A stretch of 64,000 nt of DNA from Pedobacter hartonius (GTDB taxonomy: Bacteria; Bacteroidota; Bacteroidia; Sphingobacteriales; Sphingobacteriaceae). Positions 51,475 to 60,578 of this stretch are shown here, one piece after another. A program made the translations under genes and the position numbers. Location of the stretch: contig NZ_FNRA01000001.1 in the NCBI RefSeq assembly GCF_900107535.1, forward strand, positions 682,001-746,000, read 5' to 3'. Each line of letters opens with the position of its first letter. The first letter of the stretch is position 1. The notes under the pieces were generated by a model. That model did no database searches, had not been told where the DNA came from, and worked only from the letters and a program-made list of their open reading frames with translations.

Positions 51475-51867
51475 ATGGAAAATCAAAATTCAAGTATCAG
51501 ATTATTTCAGCTCATTAAAAATAAAACAAATGAACAGACTGCCCTAGATGCAATCCAGGTTTTTCAACATGCGATTAAAGAAGAAGTAAAAAGTGAGACT
51601 GCTGTCAAATTTGAAGAGGCAAAGATTGAGCAATCTGACAAATTCAATGTATTAACGGTAAGGATCGGTTACGTAAAAACTGAATTGACTGAAAAAATAA
51701 GCAATTTAAAAGTTGAGCTGACTGAAAGAATAAGTGATGTAAAAACGGAACTGAACGATGTAAAATTTGATCTGATAGACAGGATCAATTTCTCTAAAAT
51801 TCAAACGATACTCTGGATTGTTAGAATGACCATTGTACAACTCCTTGCGCGCTATTTCTTTAAATAG
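51475..51867 (+). CDS. Coiled-coil protein with 11-residue repeats and C-terminal membrane segment
   Basis: The 130-residue protein holds three near-repeats of 11 residues (VKTELTEKISN, LKVELTERISD, VKTELNDVKFD) that would form a regular coiled coil. It ends in a hydrophobic segment (IQTILWIVRMTIVQLLARYF) likely to be a membrane anchor. The architecture resembles DUF1640/CCDC90-like small proteins. Its N-terminus is hydrophilic. No function is known. It stands alone downstream of the gpmI unit, with 117 bases before its ATG. Confidence 0.6.
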   Translation: MENQNSSIRLFQLIKNKTNEQTALDAIQVFQHAIKEEVKSETAVKFEEAKIEQSDKFNVLTVRIGYVKTELTEKISNLKVELTERISDVKTELNDVKFDLIDRINFSKIQTILWIVRMTIVQLLARYFFK

Positions 51868-51935
51868 GTACTGTATCCGGACTGTTATTGGTCGATGCAA
51901 AACCTGTATCTGGCCGTATTAGCTTCATATATGGC

Positions 51936-52048
51936 CCGTACCATGCATATGGCAGCTATACCCCATCGATACTGCAACTACACGTTAAGGGTATAGTTGC
52001 AGTATTAATGTCGTACAGTTAGGATATTTATCGATATACATGGTACGG
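51936..52048. repeat. Nested inverted repeats with alternative pairing
   Basis: The 258-base gap between the coiled-coil and TPR genes has no supported gene but is rich in symmetry. Outer arms CCGTACCATG (51936-51945) and CATGGTACGG (52039-52048) enclose inner arms ATACTGCAACTA (51969-51980) and TAGTTGCAGTAT (51994-52005). A competing pair, CTATACCC (51956-51963) and GGGTATAG (51989-51996), overlaps the inner arm, so two folds exclude each other. No T run follows. It may be a mobile palindromic unit or a structured RNA. Confidence 0.6.
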
Positions 52049-52125
52049 ACAAGACCCGGTCAAACTAAGACAAAGACAGGGCTTGTACAAACACCATACA
52101 CAATCGTATATATTTAACAATAAGT

Positions 52126-52755
52126 TTATTTCAAACTTGAGATCTGCGCTTTCACATAATCGATCAGCGAGATGATATCCTTACGCAAAGGCTGAACGAT
52201 CAGCACTTTCTGAAAATCAGCAATTGAGCTGTTAAAGATCGCTATGCAGGCTTCCTTATCCGCTTTTTTCTTAATTTTATAGGATTTATAAATCGCATAA
52301 TCCTTATAAGCCAGCCCTCTGTTCTGTAATAACTGGGTATCTTCCTCCCCATTGATCTCTATGGCTTTGCTGAAATCTTTAATCGCAGACAGGTAAAATG
52401 TCTCACGCATCTGGTTTAAAGATTCTTTAGGATCGTTTGCAACATTCTGTCTGGCTTTGCCACGGTAATAGTAAGCAGAATAGTCCGACGGCTTAATGGT
52501 AATCAACCTGCTGTACGTTTCAATAGAGCTTTCGAAATTGCCACATTGAAAATAAGAATATCCCAGCATCTTTAATATACTTGGGTTGTTCGGACTTTTG
52601 GAATCGGCTTTTTCCAACTGGGCCACAGCCCCTTTGTAATCGCCTTTCATCATTGCCTGCATCCCTAATTTATCATAACTTCCGCTTTGGGCAAAACTGA
52701 CTTGAGCATAAACAATAAAAAATAGTACAAGCGTTCTTTTAATGTAATTCATCAA
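52126..52755 (-). CDS. Exported tetratricopeptide-repeat protein
   Basis: The 209-residue protein has a signal peptide (cleavage near VSFAQ) followed by about three TPR units: YDKLGMQAMMKGDYKGAVAQ, PSILKMLGYSYFQCGNFESS, and SAYYYRGKARQNVANDPKES. A C-terminal helical section contains a lysine-rich patch. TPR proteins of this size act as protein-protein scaffolds in the periplasm. No partner is evident. It diverges from lon across a 271-base A/T-rich gap in which I see no further gene. Confidence 0.75.
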   Translation of the reverse strand: MMNYIKRTLVLFFIVYAQVSFAQSGSYDKLGMQAMMKGDYKGAVAQLEKADSKSPNNPSILKMLGYSYFQCGNFESSIETYSRLITIKPSDYSAYYYRGKARQNVANDPKESLNQMRETFYLSAIKDFSKAIEINGEEDTQLLQNRGLAYKDYAIYKSYKIKKKADKEACIAIFNSSIADFQKVLIVQPLRKDIISLIDYVKAQISSLK

Positions 52756-53026
52756 ATTTCTTTTAATAAAGAATAAAGATATAAAATCATAGACTAAGTA
52801 GCTAAAATTAAAATATCATTTATAAATATTCAATGGGTAAACGCTCAAAAAGATAAAATATGATAGGCGCGACAATTAATTTTTTAATTCCTGCCTTTTT
52901 AACAGACAAAAGCCGATATTGACTCTTTGGCATAGGAGTTGAAATTATAGCAAACTATATATAATTATTATTTTTTGAAACGGCATACTGTCAGATTGTC
53001 GTTTTTTATTTAGAAAGGCCTATTTA

Positions 53027-55498
53027 ATGAGTATAAAAGATCAGTTTGATTTTGGCAACGCACTACCCATCATAAATGAAGATACGGAATTTTTTCCATT
53101 AATGTCCCAACAAGATGAAGATGAGATGAATAACGAGGAAACCCCTGATATTTTAGCAATTCTTCCGCTTCGAAATACAGTCTTATTTCCCGGTGTTGTC
53201 ATTCCGATTACCGTGGGCAGAGATAAATCCATTAAACTAATAAAAGAAGCCTACAAGGGTGATAAAATTATTGGTGTAGTATCTCAACTGGATGTTTCTA
53301 TTGAAGATCCGACCTTCGAGCAGTTAAATAAAGTGGGTACAGTGGCCCATATTATCAAGATGCTCCAGATGCCTGATGGCAACACTACAGTGATCATCCA
53401 GGGAAAGCAGCGCTTCCGCCTCATTGAAGAGGTTCAGTCTGAGCCCTACATTAAAGTTACGATCAGTAAGTTCAATGAAAGCAAACATAAAACAGATAAG
53501 GAATTTAAAGCACTGGTAGCCTCTATTAGGGAAATGTCCTCACAGATCATACAATTGTCGCCCAATATCCCAAGTGAGGCAGCAATGGCCCTTAAAAATA
53601 TTGAAAGTACCTCTTTCCTGATCAATTTCATCTCCTCTAACATGAACGCAGATGTAAAAGATAAGCAGAAGATGCTTGAAATGGAAAATTTGAGGCAAAG
53701 GGCCATGATGGTGATGGAATTGCTTACACTCGAACTGCAGATGCTGGAATTGAAAAACCAGATACAGTCAAAAGTACGTACCGATCTCGATAAACAGCAA
53801 AGGGATTATTTCCTGAACCAGCAGCTTAAAACCATCCAGGAAGAACTTGGGGGAAACTCCTCAGACCTTGAATATGAAGCTCTGGAAACCCGTGCCAAAA
53901 AGAAAAAATGGTCTGTACAGGTAAAAGCCCATTTCAGTAAGGAACTGGAAAAACTGGGAAGGATGAACCCTGCCGCACCGGATTACTCGGTTCAGATCAA
54001 TTATCTTGAGCTCTTGCTTGACCTTCCGTGGAACGATTTTACCAAAGATAACTTTGACTTAAAACGTGCCCAAAAAGTATTGGATAAAGACCATTTCGGA
54101 TTAGATAAGGTAAAACAGCGTATAATAGAATATTTAGCCGTTCTGAAATTGAAGCGGGACATGAAAGCACCGATAATCTGCTTGGTTGGCCCTCCTGGAG
54201 TTGGTAAAACATCCCTGGGTAAATCAATTGCCAAAGCACTGAACAGGAAATATGTTCGTATGGCTTTAGGCGGGATCAGGGATGAAGCCGAAATCCGCGG
54301 ACACAGAAAAACATATATTGGCGCAATGCCGGGACGTATCATCCAGTCGATTAAAAAGGCCGGTGCGGCAAATCCCGTGTTTGTTCTGGATGAAATTGAT
54401 AAAGTGGGTTCAGATTTCAGGGGAGATCCCTCTTCTGCCCTTTTGGAAGTTCTTGATCCCGAACAGAACAACGCATTTAATGACCATTATGTGGAAACGG
54501 ATTACGACCTTTCTAACGTATTGTTCATCGCTACCGCCAACTCTCTGAGCAATATTCAACCGGCTCTGCTGGACCGTATGGAGATCATTGAAGTGAACGG
54601 TTACACCGTCGAAGAAAAGATAGAGATCGCAAAAAAATACCTGCTGCCAAAACAAAAGGAACAGCATGGTATCAAAACCAAAGACATTGTATTAAAAAAC
54701 AGCCTGATTGAAAAGGTAATCGAAGATTACACCCGCGAATCCGGTGTAAGGGGATTAGAAAAGAAAATTGGCTCACTGGTGCGCGGAATCGCAACAAAAA
54801 TTGCCATGGAAGAAACCTACGAGGTAACCCTTACCCTGGAGGATGTAGAGCGTATTTTGGGTGCTCCTATATATGACAAAGACCTGTATGAAGGCAATGA
54901 AGTGGCAGGTGTGGTTACCGGACTGGCCTGGACACAGGTTGGAGGTGATATTCTGTTTATCGAAGCCAGCCTTAGCCCCGGAAAAGGAAAATTAACGCTG
55001 ACCGGTAACCTTGGTGATGTAATGAAAGAATCTGCCGTAATTGCACTGGCTTACCTCAGGGCACATGCAGCTGCATTCAATATCGACAACCAGTTGTTTG
55101 ACCTGTGGGATATCCATGTACACGTTCCCGCCGGAGCAACGCCAAAAGATGGCCCTTCTGCAGGCATAACCATGCTTACCGCATTAACTTCTGCTTTTAC
55201 CCAGCGTAAGGTAAAATCCAACCTGGCCATGACAGGCGAGATCACACTGCGCGGTAAAGTTTTACCTGTAGGCGGAATCAAAGAAAAGATACTTGCCGCA
55301 AAAAGAGCGAATATCAAAGATATCATCCTATGCAAATCTAACCGTAAGGATATCCTTGAGATCAAAGAAAGTTATATTAAGGACCTCAACTTTCACTATG
55401 TTACTGAGATGAAAGAAGTGATAGACCTGGCGCTGACTAAGGATAAGGTTAAAGATCCACAGGATCTGAGTATTAAACTTAAACCCTCAGCAAACTAA
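53027..55498 (+). CDS. lon: ATP-dependent Lon protease
   Basis: Lon is a hexameric AAA+ serine protease that degrades misfolded and regulatory proteins in the cytoplasm. The 823-residue protein has the N-terminal substrate domain ([20 protein letters not shown]), Walker [14 protein letters not shown] near residue 388, Walker [13 protein letters not shown], and a C-terminal protease domain. The catalytic Ser lies in [12 protein letters not shown] near residue 710, with the partner Lys in the downstream [14 protein letters not shown] short acidic N-terminal extension is common in Bacteroidota Lon. A hairpin terminator follows. Confidence 0.97.
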   Translation: MSIKDQFDFGNALPIINEDTEFFPLMSQQDEDEMNNEETPDILAILPLRNTVLFPGVVIPITVGRDKSIKLIKEAYKGDKIIGVVSQLDVSIEDPTFEQLNKVGTVAHIIKMLQMPDGNTTVIIQGKQRFRLIEEVQSEPYIKVTISKFNESKHKTDKEFKALVASIREMSSQIIQLSPNIPSEAAMALKNIESTSFLINFISSNMNADVKDKQKMLEMENLRQRAMMVMELLTLELQMLELKNQIQSKVRTDLDKQQRDYFLNQQLKTIQEELGGNSSDLEYEALETRAKKKKWSVQVKAHFSKELEKLGRMNPAAPDYSVQINYLELLLDLPWNDFTKDNFDLKRAQKVLDKDHFGLDKVKQRIIEYLAVLKLKRDMKAPIICLVGPPGVGKTSLGKSIAKALNRKYVRMALGGIRDEAEIRGHRKTYIGAMPGRIIQSIKKAGAANPVFVLDEIDKVGSDFRGDPSSALLEVLDPEQNNAFNDHYVETDYDLSNVLFIATANSLSNIQPALLDRMEIIEVNGYTVEEKIEIAKKYLLPKQKEQHGIKTKDIVLKNSLIEKVIEDYTRESGVRGLEKKIGSLVRGIATKIAMEETYEVTLTLEDVERILGAPIYDKDLYEGNEVAGVVTGLAWTQVGGDILFIEASLSPGKGKLTLTGNLGDVMKESAVIALAYLRAHAAAFNIDNQLFDLWDIHVHVPAGATPKDGPSAGITMLTALTSAFTQRKVKSNLAMTGEITLRGKVLPVGGIKEKILAAKRANIKDIILCKSNRKDILEIKESYIKDLNFHYVTEMKEVIDLALTKDKVKDPQDLSIKLKPSAN

Positions 55499-55528
55499 TT
55501 GCACAGATAAATTTTAACTCATATCTTT

Positions 55529-55560
55529 AAAGCTCCGGAATAACCGGGGCTTTTTTTTGA
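55529..55560 (+). terminator. Rho-independent terminator of lon
   Basis: AAAGCTCCGG (55529-55538) pairs with CCGGGGCTTT (55544-55553) with one G-T wobble. Eight T residues follow the stem, ending just before the next gene. Confidence 0.85.
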
Positions 55561-55566
55561 ATTTAT

Positions 55567-56523
55567 ATGAAATACACCGGTTATTCGTTCCTGCTGTTCC
55601 TGTTATTATTATCAACCCTTGCCAATGCTCAAACCTACAAAAATGAATTAGGCCTCAGGAGCGACAACGATTCTTACCTCGGGCAGGGTTCCGACCGCTA
55701 TTATACCAATGGTCTGTTCTTTAATTTCCGTCATGCACTGGATCAGCAAAAGCTGCCGCAAAACCTGGAAAAGAAAACTTACGAGATCTCGCTCGGACAA
55801 AAGATGTTCAATCCGTATTCGGGATATGCCCCTGACCCGGCCACACAGGACCGCCCATTTGCCGGATATCTGTATGTTGAGGGAGCAATGAACTGGTTCT
55901 ACAGCAATGAAAGCATTATTAAAGCCAGTGCCCAGATCGGTACTACCGGAAAAAACTCCCTGGGCGAAGCAGGCCAGAAATTATTACATAGGGCCATTGG
56001 CTTCTATGATATCGAGGGCTGGGACTACCAAATAAAAAATGAACTGGCCCTGAACCTTTCCGGGCAATACTCAAAATTACTGACGCGCATAGCGGATAAT
56101 GCCGTAGAATTCTCTTTTGAAGGATATGCTAACCTGGGAACCACCCTTACCGGGGCAGGCGCAGGATTACTTTTCAGAACGGGTAGCCTGAACCAGCTCT
56201 TCAATTCTGCTTATACCAACTCGGTTATCGGCAATCATGCCAAAACAAAAGCACTGGTGAAGAGAGAGATCTTCTTTTATGCCAAACCGCAGCTAAACTT
56301 TGTGGGATATGATGCCACTATACAGGGAAGTCTGTTTAACAATAACAGCCCTGTAACCTTTGGCCGGGAACCCTTAGTATTTGCGCAGCAGCTGGGTGTG
56401 GATTACAGCTCGCAGCGTTTCACATTTGATTTTAGTGTACTCTTTAAAACCAGGGAGATCAAAAGTACAGCGAGGGCCCATCAGTGGGGATCAATTGGCC
56501 TGTATTACAGGTTCGACAAATAA
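55567..56523 (+). CDS. LpxR-family outer-membrane lipid A deacylase-like protein
   Basis: The 318-residue protein has a signal peptide (cleavage after LANAQ) and a beta-barrel pattern. N-terminal ELGLRSDNDSYLGQGSDRYY with YTNG matches the LpxR/DUF2219 motif around the catalytic Asn and the Ca-binding acidic residues. DRPFAGYLYVEGAMNW is the second family block. LpxR removes the 3'-acyloxyacyl chain from lipid A in the outer membrane. Its start lies seven bases past the lon terminator's T run, so it probably has a promoter within or before that hairpin. Activity is inferred from family. Confidence 0.85.
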   Translation: MKYTGYSFLLFLLLLSTLANAQTYKNELGLRSDNDSYLGQGSDRYYTNGLFFNFRHALDQQKLPQNLEKKTYEISLGQKMFNPYSGYAPDPATQDRPFAGYLYVEGAMNWFYSNESIIKASAQIGTTGKNSLGEAGQKLLHRAIGFYDIEGWDYQIKNELALNLSGQYSKLLTRIADNAVEFSFEGYANLGTTLTGAGAGLLFRTGSLNQLFNSAYTNSVIGNHAKTKALVKREIFFYAKPQLNFVGYDATIQGSLFNNNSPVTFGREPLVFAQQLGVDYSSQRFTFDFSVLFKTREIKSTARAHQWGSIGLYYRFDK

Positions 56524-56541
56524 CTTTGATGATACACCGGG

Positions 56542-56955
56542 CTACGCATCAAGCCCGGGCCGCTTCCGGCTCTCCTTCTTGAGGGCAATTGATTTTTTAT
56601 CACTTTTCCTTTTCATGATCACACTGCGGGGTGTGCGGGTGGGCTTTCTTAATTTATCTACGTGAAGAGCGGATGTTAAGAGTGCGATTAGTTTATCCAC
56701 CGTATTTTCCTTGTTCACCAGCTGACTGCGGTCATCCTGGGAAACCACATGCAGGTTACCTTCCTGGTCCAGCCGGTGCGCCAGCCGCGCAGCTAACAAT
56801 TGCCTTTCTTCAGGGCTGAAGAACTCAGCCGCTTCAATATTCATTATCAGCTCTACTTTGCTGGATACCTTGTTCACATTCTGCCCGCCCTTACCTCCGC
56901 TTCGCGAAGTTTTAAAGGATACAGCTTTAACAAGGTCTTTTCTATCTGGTAACAT
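56542..56955 (-). CDS. arfB: Alternative ribosome-rescue hydrolase ArfB (YaeJ-like)
   Basis: ArfB releases ribosomes stalled at mRNA ends by cleaving peptidyl-tRNA. The 137-residue protein has the catalytic GGQ at residues 23-25 within TSRSGGKGGQNVNKVSSKV. It ends with a basic tail (SDKKSIALKKESRKRPGLDA) that would enter the empty mRNA channel. The preceding PTRTPRSVIMKRKSD is also family-typical. Full-length RF1/2 domains are absent, which distinguishes it from PrfA/PrfB. It is convergent with the LpxR-like gene. Confidence 0.92.
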   Translation of the reverse strand: MLPDRKDLVKAVSFKTSRSGGKGGQNVNKVSSKVELIMNIEAAEFFSPEERQLLAARLAHRLDQEGNLHVVSQDDRSQLVNKENTVDKLIALLTSALHVDKLRKPTRTPRSVIMKRKSDKKSIALKKESRKRPGLDA

Positions 56956-57082
56956 CAGGCAAAAATAATTCTTTTCAGGAATAAATGTGAAACAAAATAC
57001 TGGCAGGCACCCCCGTCTGCAGGACCTGAAAGCAAAACCTCATAAATAATCTGAATAATGTTTCAAAAAATCGCCAAAAGAC

Positions 57083-57090
57083 TAACTTTG
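57083..57090 (+). promoter_or_regulatory. Promoter -7 element of cmk
   Basis: TAACTTTG fits TAnnTTTG and ends seven bases before the cmk ATG at 57097. The transcript would have little or no leader. This also argues against the longer frame from 57058. Confidence 0.45.
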
Positions 57091-57096
57091 CGGCAT

Positions 57097-57783
57097 ATGA
57101 GAAAAAATCTGGTTGTGGCTATTGATGGTTATTCTTCCTGCGGCAAAAGTACATTGGCAAAGGCACTCGCTAAGAAATTAGGTTTTATTTATATCGATAG
57201 CGGCGCAATGTACCGTGCAGTAACCTTATATTTTATCCGCAACCATGTCAATGCAAATGACCATGACGCCGTGACCGATGCATTACAGCATATAGAACTG
57301 AACTTTCATTCGAGGGATTATGAGTCGCACATTACCCTGAACGGTGAAGAGGTATCAGAAGAAATCAGAAAGATGCCTGTCTCTGAAAATGTAAGCGAAG
57401 TTTCTGCCATTAAAGAAGTTCGCAAGGAAATGGTAAGACAACAGCAGCGGATGGGTAAATCTAAAAATATTGTAATGGACGGACGGGATATCGGCACTAC
57501 TGTATTTGAAGATGCACAGGTAAAGTTCTTTATGACGGCCGATCCAAAGATCAGGGCAGAGCGGAGATTTAAGGAATTACAAAGCAAGGGCGATACGGAA
57601 ACTTCGCTGGAGGATGTGTTTGAAAACCTCGCACACCGCGATTATGCAGACACTACCCGGAAGGAAAGCCCGCTGGTGCGTGCCGAAGATGCGATTATCC
57701 TTGACAACACTGATATTACGCCGGAAGAACAACTGGAATTTGCGCTGAACAAGGTTACGCCCCATTTACACCAGCCGGATTAA
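57097..57783 (+). CDS. cmk: Cytidylate kinase
   Basis: Cmk phosphorylates CMP and dCMP with ATP. From the ATG at 57097 the protein has 228 residues, and it opens with the P-loop VVAIDGYSSCGKSTLAKAL. CMP-binding landmarks follow: YIDSGAMYRAVTLYF, NIVMDGRDIGTTVFEDAQVK and the lid-region ADPKIRAERRFKEL. The C-terminal EDAIILDNTDITPEEQ is also characteristic. The next gene is rpsA, a classical cmk-rpsA neighbourhood, though the 162-base gap holds a separate rpsA promoter element. Confidence 0.96.
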   Translation: MRKNLVVAIDGYSSCGKSTLAKALAKKLGFIYIDSGAMYRAVTLYFIRNHVNANDHDAVTDALQHIELNFHSRDYESHITLNGEEVSEEIRKMPVSENVSEVSAIKEVRKEMVRQQQRMGKSKNIVMDGRDIGTTVFEDAQVKFFMTADPKIRAERRFKELQSKGDTETSLEDVFENLAHRDYADTTRKESPLVRAEDAIILDNTDITPEEQLEFALNKVTPHLHQPD

Positions 57784-57903
57784 GCACCAAACCAGAAGGC
57801 AAAATCTGCACCTATTGTCATTTGAATTCAAGCTTTATACCCACAAGCAGTTCAAAATCAACAACATTTATTAAAAAATTCTTTCATTAAAAAGAATAAT
57901 TTC

Positions 57904-57911
57904 TATCTTTG
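57904..57911 (+). promoter_or_regulatory. Promoter -7 element of rpsA
   Basis: TATCTTTG matches the TAnnTTTG consensus and lies 35 bases before the rpsA ATG. The AAAGGAGA-like stretch just before the start is a fair Shine-Dalgarno site, which is uncommon in this window. Confidence 0.6.
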
Positions 57912-57945
57912 CAATCCCTAAAGGGAAAAGGAGATTAAATGATTA

Positions 57946-59880
57946 ATGGCAAAAAAACAAGTAGCAGAAAAAGAATTAGAGGCTAAAAAAGCCGAATTAC
58001 AAGGTGCAGACGCCCGTCTCACTGAAAGAGAAACTATTGAATCAGAAGCTGATTCATTATCGATCGAACAGATCAAATCATCTTTAGCAACACCAGATCA
58101 GGATTTTGACTGGGATGCAGACGACAAAGCTTTCGGAAAATACTCTGACGAAGACCGTAAAAAGTTTGAGGACATGTATACCGATACTTTCAATCAAATC
58201 AACCAGGGTGAAATTATCAGCGGTATTGTTGTATCAATCAACAATAAAGACGTTGTATTAAACGTAGGATTTAAATCTGACGGTTTAGTATCAACATCTG
58301 AATTCCGTGATACTCCTGATTTAAAGATTGGCGATACAGTTGATGTATTCGTAGAAGCTCCTGAAGATGCAAATGGTCAGTTGATTTTATCTCGTAAAAG
58401 AGCTAAAACACAAAGATCATGGGAATCTATCAACGAAGCCCTTGACAATGACAGAATCATCAACGGATTTGTTAAAAGCCGTACTAAAGGTGGTCTTATC
58501 GTTGACATCATGGGTGTTGAAGCTTTCTTACCTGGTTCTCAGATCGACATCAAACCGATCCGTGATTACGATGTTTATGTAGGTAAAACAATGGAATTCA
58601 AAGTTGTGAAAATCAACCACGAATTTAAAAACGTTGTAGTATCGCACAAAATCTTAATCGAAGACGATTTGGAAAGTCAAAAAGTTGAGATCGTATCTAA
58701 ACTTGAAAAAGGTCAGGTACTGGAAGGAACTGTTAAAAACATTACAGACTTCGGTGTATTCATCGATTTAGGTGGTGTTGACGGTTTACTGCACATTACT
58801 GATATTTCCTGGGGCCGCATAGAGCATCCGAAAGAAGTATTAAGCTTAGATGAGAAAATCAATGTTGTTGTTCTTGACTTTGATGACGAGAAAAAACGTA
58901 TTGCTTTAGGCTTGAAACAATTAACTCCACACCCTTGGGAAAGTTTAGATACTAACCTTGTTGTTGGATCTAAAGTTAAAGGTAAAATCGTTACTGTAGC
59001 TGATTACGGTGCATTCTTAGAGATCATTCCTGGCGTTGAAGGTTTAATCCACGTTTCAGAAATGTCCTGGTCACAAAACTTACGCAGTCCACAGGAATTC
59101 CTTAAAGTTGGCGATGAAATCGAAGCTGAAGTATTGACTTTAGACCGCGATGAACGCAAAATGAGCTTAGGTATTAAGCAATTAACTCAGGATCCTTGGC
59201 AAAATGTTGCTGAAAGATACCCTATTGGAAGCAAACATACTGCTGTAGTTAAAAACATGACTAACTTCGGTGTATTCGTTGAAATTGAAGAAGGTATTGA
59301 TGGTTTAATCCATATCTCTGATCTTTCATGGTCTAAAAAAGTTAACCACCCTAACGAATTCACTAAAGTTGGTGATACATTAGACGTAGTTGTTTTAGAA
59401 TTAGACGTGGATAGCCGTAAATTAAGCTTAGGCCATAAACAATTAGAAGAAAACCCTTGGGATACTTTTGAAACTATCTTCACGTTAGATTCAATCCACC
59501 AGGGAACTGTTGTTAAAGTAACGGATAAAGGCGCTGTGATTGCTTTACCATATGGTGTAGAAGGTTTCGTACCAACTAAACACATGGCTAAAGAAGACGG
59601 TACTACAATCAAAGCTGAAGAAACCAATGACTTCAAAATCATTGAGTTTAACAAAGATGCCAAACGTATCGTTGTTTCTCACGCCCGTATCTGGGAAGAG
59701 GCTAAAGCTGAAGTTGCTGCTGAAGAAAGAGCTTCTAAGAAAAAAGACGCTAAAGCATCCAGCAATGCAGTTAAAAAAGTTAAAGATTCAGTTGAGAAAT
59801 CAACTCTTGGTGACCTGGGTGTTCTTGCACAATTGAAAGAACAAATGGAAGGCGAAGAAAGCAAAAACAAAGCTAAATAA
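57946..59880 (+). CDS. rpsA: 30S ribosomal protein S1
   Basis: S1 binds mRNA and helps it dock on the small subunit. The 644-residue protein has an acidic N-terminal extension (about 65 residues) followed by six S1/OB repeats, recognisable by recurring GVFIDLGGVDGLLHITDISW, GAFLEIIPGVEGLIHVSEMS and GVFVEIEEGIDGLIHISDLS segments. It ends in an Ala/Lys/Glu-rich tail. Codon use is noticeably more biased (GTT, AAA, TTA) than in neighbouring genes, as expected for a highly expressed ribosomal gene. A terminator follows. Confidence 0.97.
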   Translation: MAKKQVAEKELEAKKAELQGADARLTERETIESEADSLSIEQIKSSLATPDQDFDWDADDKAFGKYSDEDRKKFEDMYTDTFNQINQGEIISGIVVSINNKDVVLNVGFKSDGLVSTSEFRDTPDLKIGDTVDVFVEAPEDANGQLILSRKRAKTQRSWESINEALDNDRIINGFVKSRTKGGLIVDIMGVEAFLPGSQIDIKPIRDYDVYVGKTMEFKVVKINHEFKNVVVSHKILIEDDLESQKVEIVSKLEKGQVLEGTVKNITDFGVFIDLGGVDGLLHITDISWGRIEHPKEVLSLDEKINVVVLDFDDEKKRIALGLKQLTPHPWESLDTNLVVGSKVKGKIVTVADYGAFLEIIPGVEGLIHVSEMSWSQNLRSPQEFLKVGDEIEAEVLTLDRDERKMSLGIKQLTQDPWQNVAERYPIGSKHTAVVKNMTNFGVFVEIEEGIDGLIHISDLSWSKKVNHPNEFTKVGDTLDVVVLELDVDSRKLSLGHKQLEENPWDTFETIFTLDSIHQGTVVKVTDKGAVIALPYGVEGFVPTKHMAKEDGTTIKAEETNDFKIIEFNKDAKRIVVSHARIWEEAKAEVAAEERASKKKDAKASSNAVKKVKDSVEKSTLGDLGVLAQLKEQMEGEESKNKAK

Positions 59881-59900
59881 TCTTAAAGCTTATATATTTG

Positions 59901-59930
59901 AAAAGCATCCCCTAACCGGGATGCTTTTTT
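59901..59930 (+). terminator. Rho-independent terminator of rpsA
   Basis: AAAAGCATCCC (59901-59911) and GGGATGCTTTT (59918-59928) form a perfect 11-base stem with a 6-base loop and a T run. It starts 21 bases after the rpsA stop. Confidence 0.92.
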
Positions 59931-59970
59931 TATGTCTTGTATTTTAAATGGGTACGTTATCTTTTGATAT

Positions 59971-60052
59971 GGTATAAGACCGTATACCTCGCCTGTTTTA
60001 TGCCTGCAGATATATATAAATATTGATATCATAAGATAAGGATATCAATATT
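59971..60052. repeat. Pair of inverted repeats between rpsA and the DCC gene
   Basis: GGTATA (59971-59976) faces TATACC (59983-59988). A second, stronger unit has 12-base perfect arms AATATTGATATC (60019-60030) and GATATCAATATT (60041-60052) around a 10-base loop. The second lies just beyond the end of the leftward DCC gene. It has no T run. A/T-rich composition makes it a weak hairpin; its role is unclear. Confidence 0.55.
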
Positions 60053-60061
60053 CATGTATCA

Positions 60062-60457
60062 TTACAGGAATTTAGCTTTCAGCTCCGCAGTGGGAACCAT
60101 ACAGCTCTCCTCTTTACCCCAGATGCGGTATCTCCTTCTGGCAATCTGGTCGTAAACAAAATCGCGGATAAATGCAGGAACAATAAGGAAGCCATACAAC
60201 AGGTTCCATCCGCCTCCTAAATGGGCAGCAATGCGTAATGCCGCCGTGGAACGTTTATAAACCTTACCCTTTTCTACCAGGATGATAGAACTTGGCATTA
60301 CCTCCAAAGTATCCGCAGGCGCCAGGTACTGCCGGGCCACATCACTCTGTAGGGGAGCAAATCTGAAGACATCTTTTTTATCCCTTTTGATCACAAATTT
60401 CACAGAGCCGGTACACAGGTTACATACCCCGTCAAAAAAAATTATAGAATGCTCCAT
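60062..60457 (-). CDS. DCC-family thiol-disulfide oxidoreductase-like protein (DUF393)
   Basis: The 131-residue protein has the family-defining DGVCNLCTGSVKFVIKRD, whose CxxC pair gives a redox-active site, followed by FRFAPLQSDVARQYL. The C-terminal part has SSIILVEKGKVYKRSTAALR and LIVPAFIRDFVYDQIARRRY, also typical. DCC proteins are thought to be thioredoxin-related, but substrates are unknown. It is a single-gene unit divergent from pyrR. Confidence 0.9.
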   Translation of the reverse strand: MEHSIIFFDGVCNLCTGSVKFVIKRDKKDVFRFAPLQSDVARQYLAPADTLEVMPSSIILVEKGKVYKRSTAALRIAAHLGGGWNLLYGFLIVPAFIRDFVYDQIARRRYRIWGKEESCMVPTAELKAKFL

Positions 60458-60554
60458 GCCTCAAAGTTAATTAATTAGCATAAGTTTGAGCCTTGTTCAG
60501 GATGACCTTCTCAAATTAATTGAAATTGCATCCCAGTAATTCAATCCGATTTTT

Positions 60555-60562
60555 TATATTTG
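60555..60562 (+). promoter_or_regulatory. Promoter -7 element of pyrR-pyrB
   Basis: TATATTTG matches TAnnTTTG and lies 17 bases before the pyrR ATG. The implied leader is only about ten bases, too short to contain a PyrR-binding attenuator. Confidence 0.5.
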
Positions 60563-60578
60563 CCTAATCAATTTGTCA

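Noticed and set aside
52926..52943. Sigma-54-like TTTGGCATAGGAGTTGAA upstream of lon
   Set aside because: The GG at -24 is present but the -12 GC is GA, and no enhancer-binding protein site or gene is nearby.
59187..59663. 158-residue antisense frame within rpsA
   Set aside because: It results from the strong codon bias of rpsA; the sense strand has clear S1 repeats.
60480..60578. PyrR attenuator or pyrimidine-responsive leader
   Set aside because: The promoter box is 17 bases from the pyrR ATG, leaving no leader to fold.
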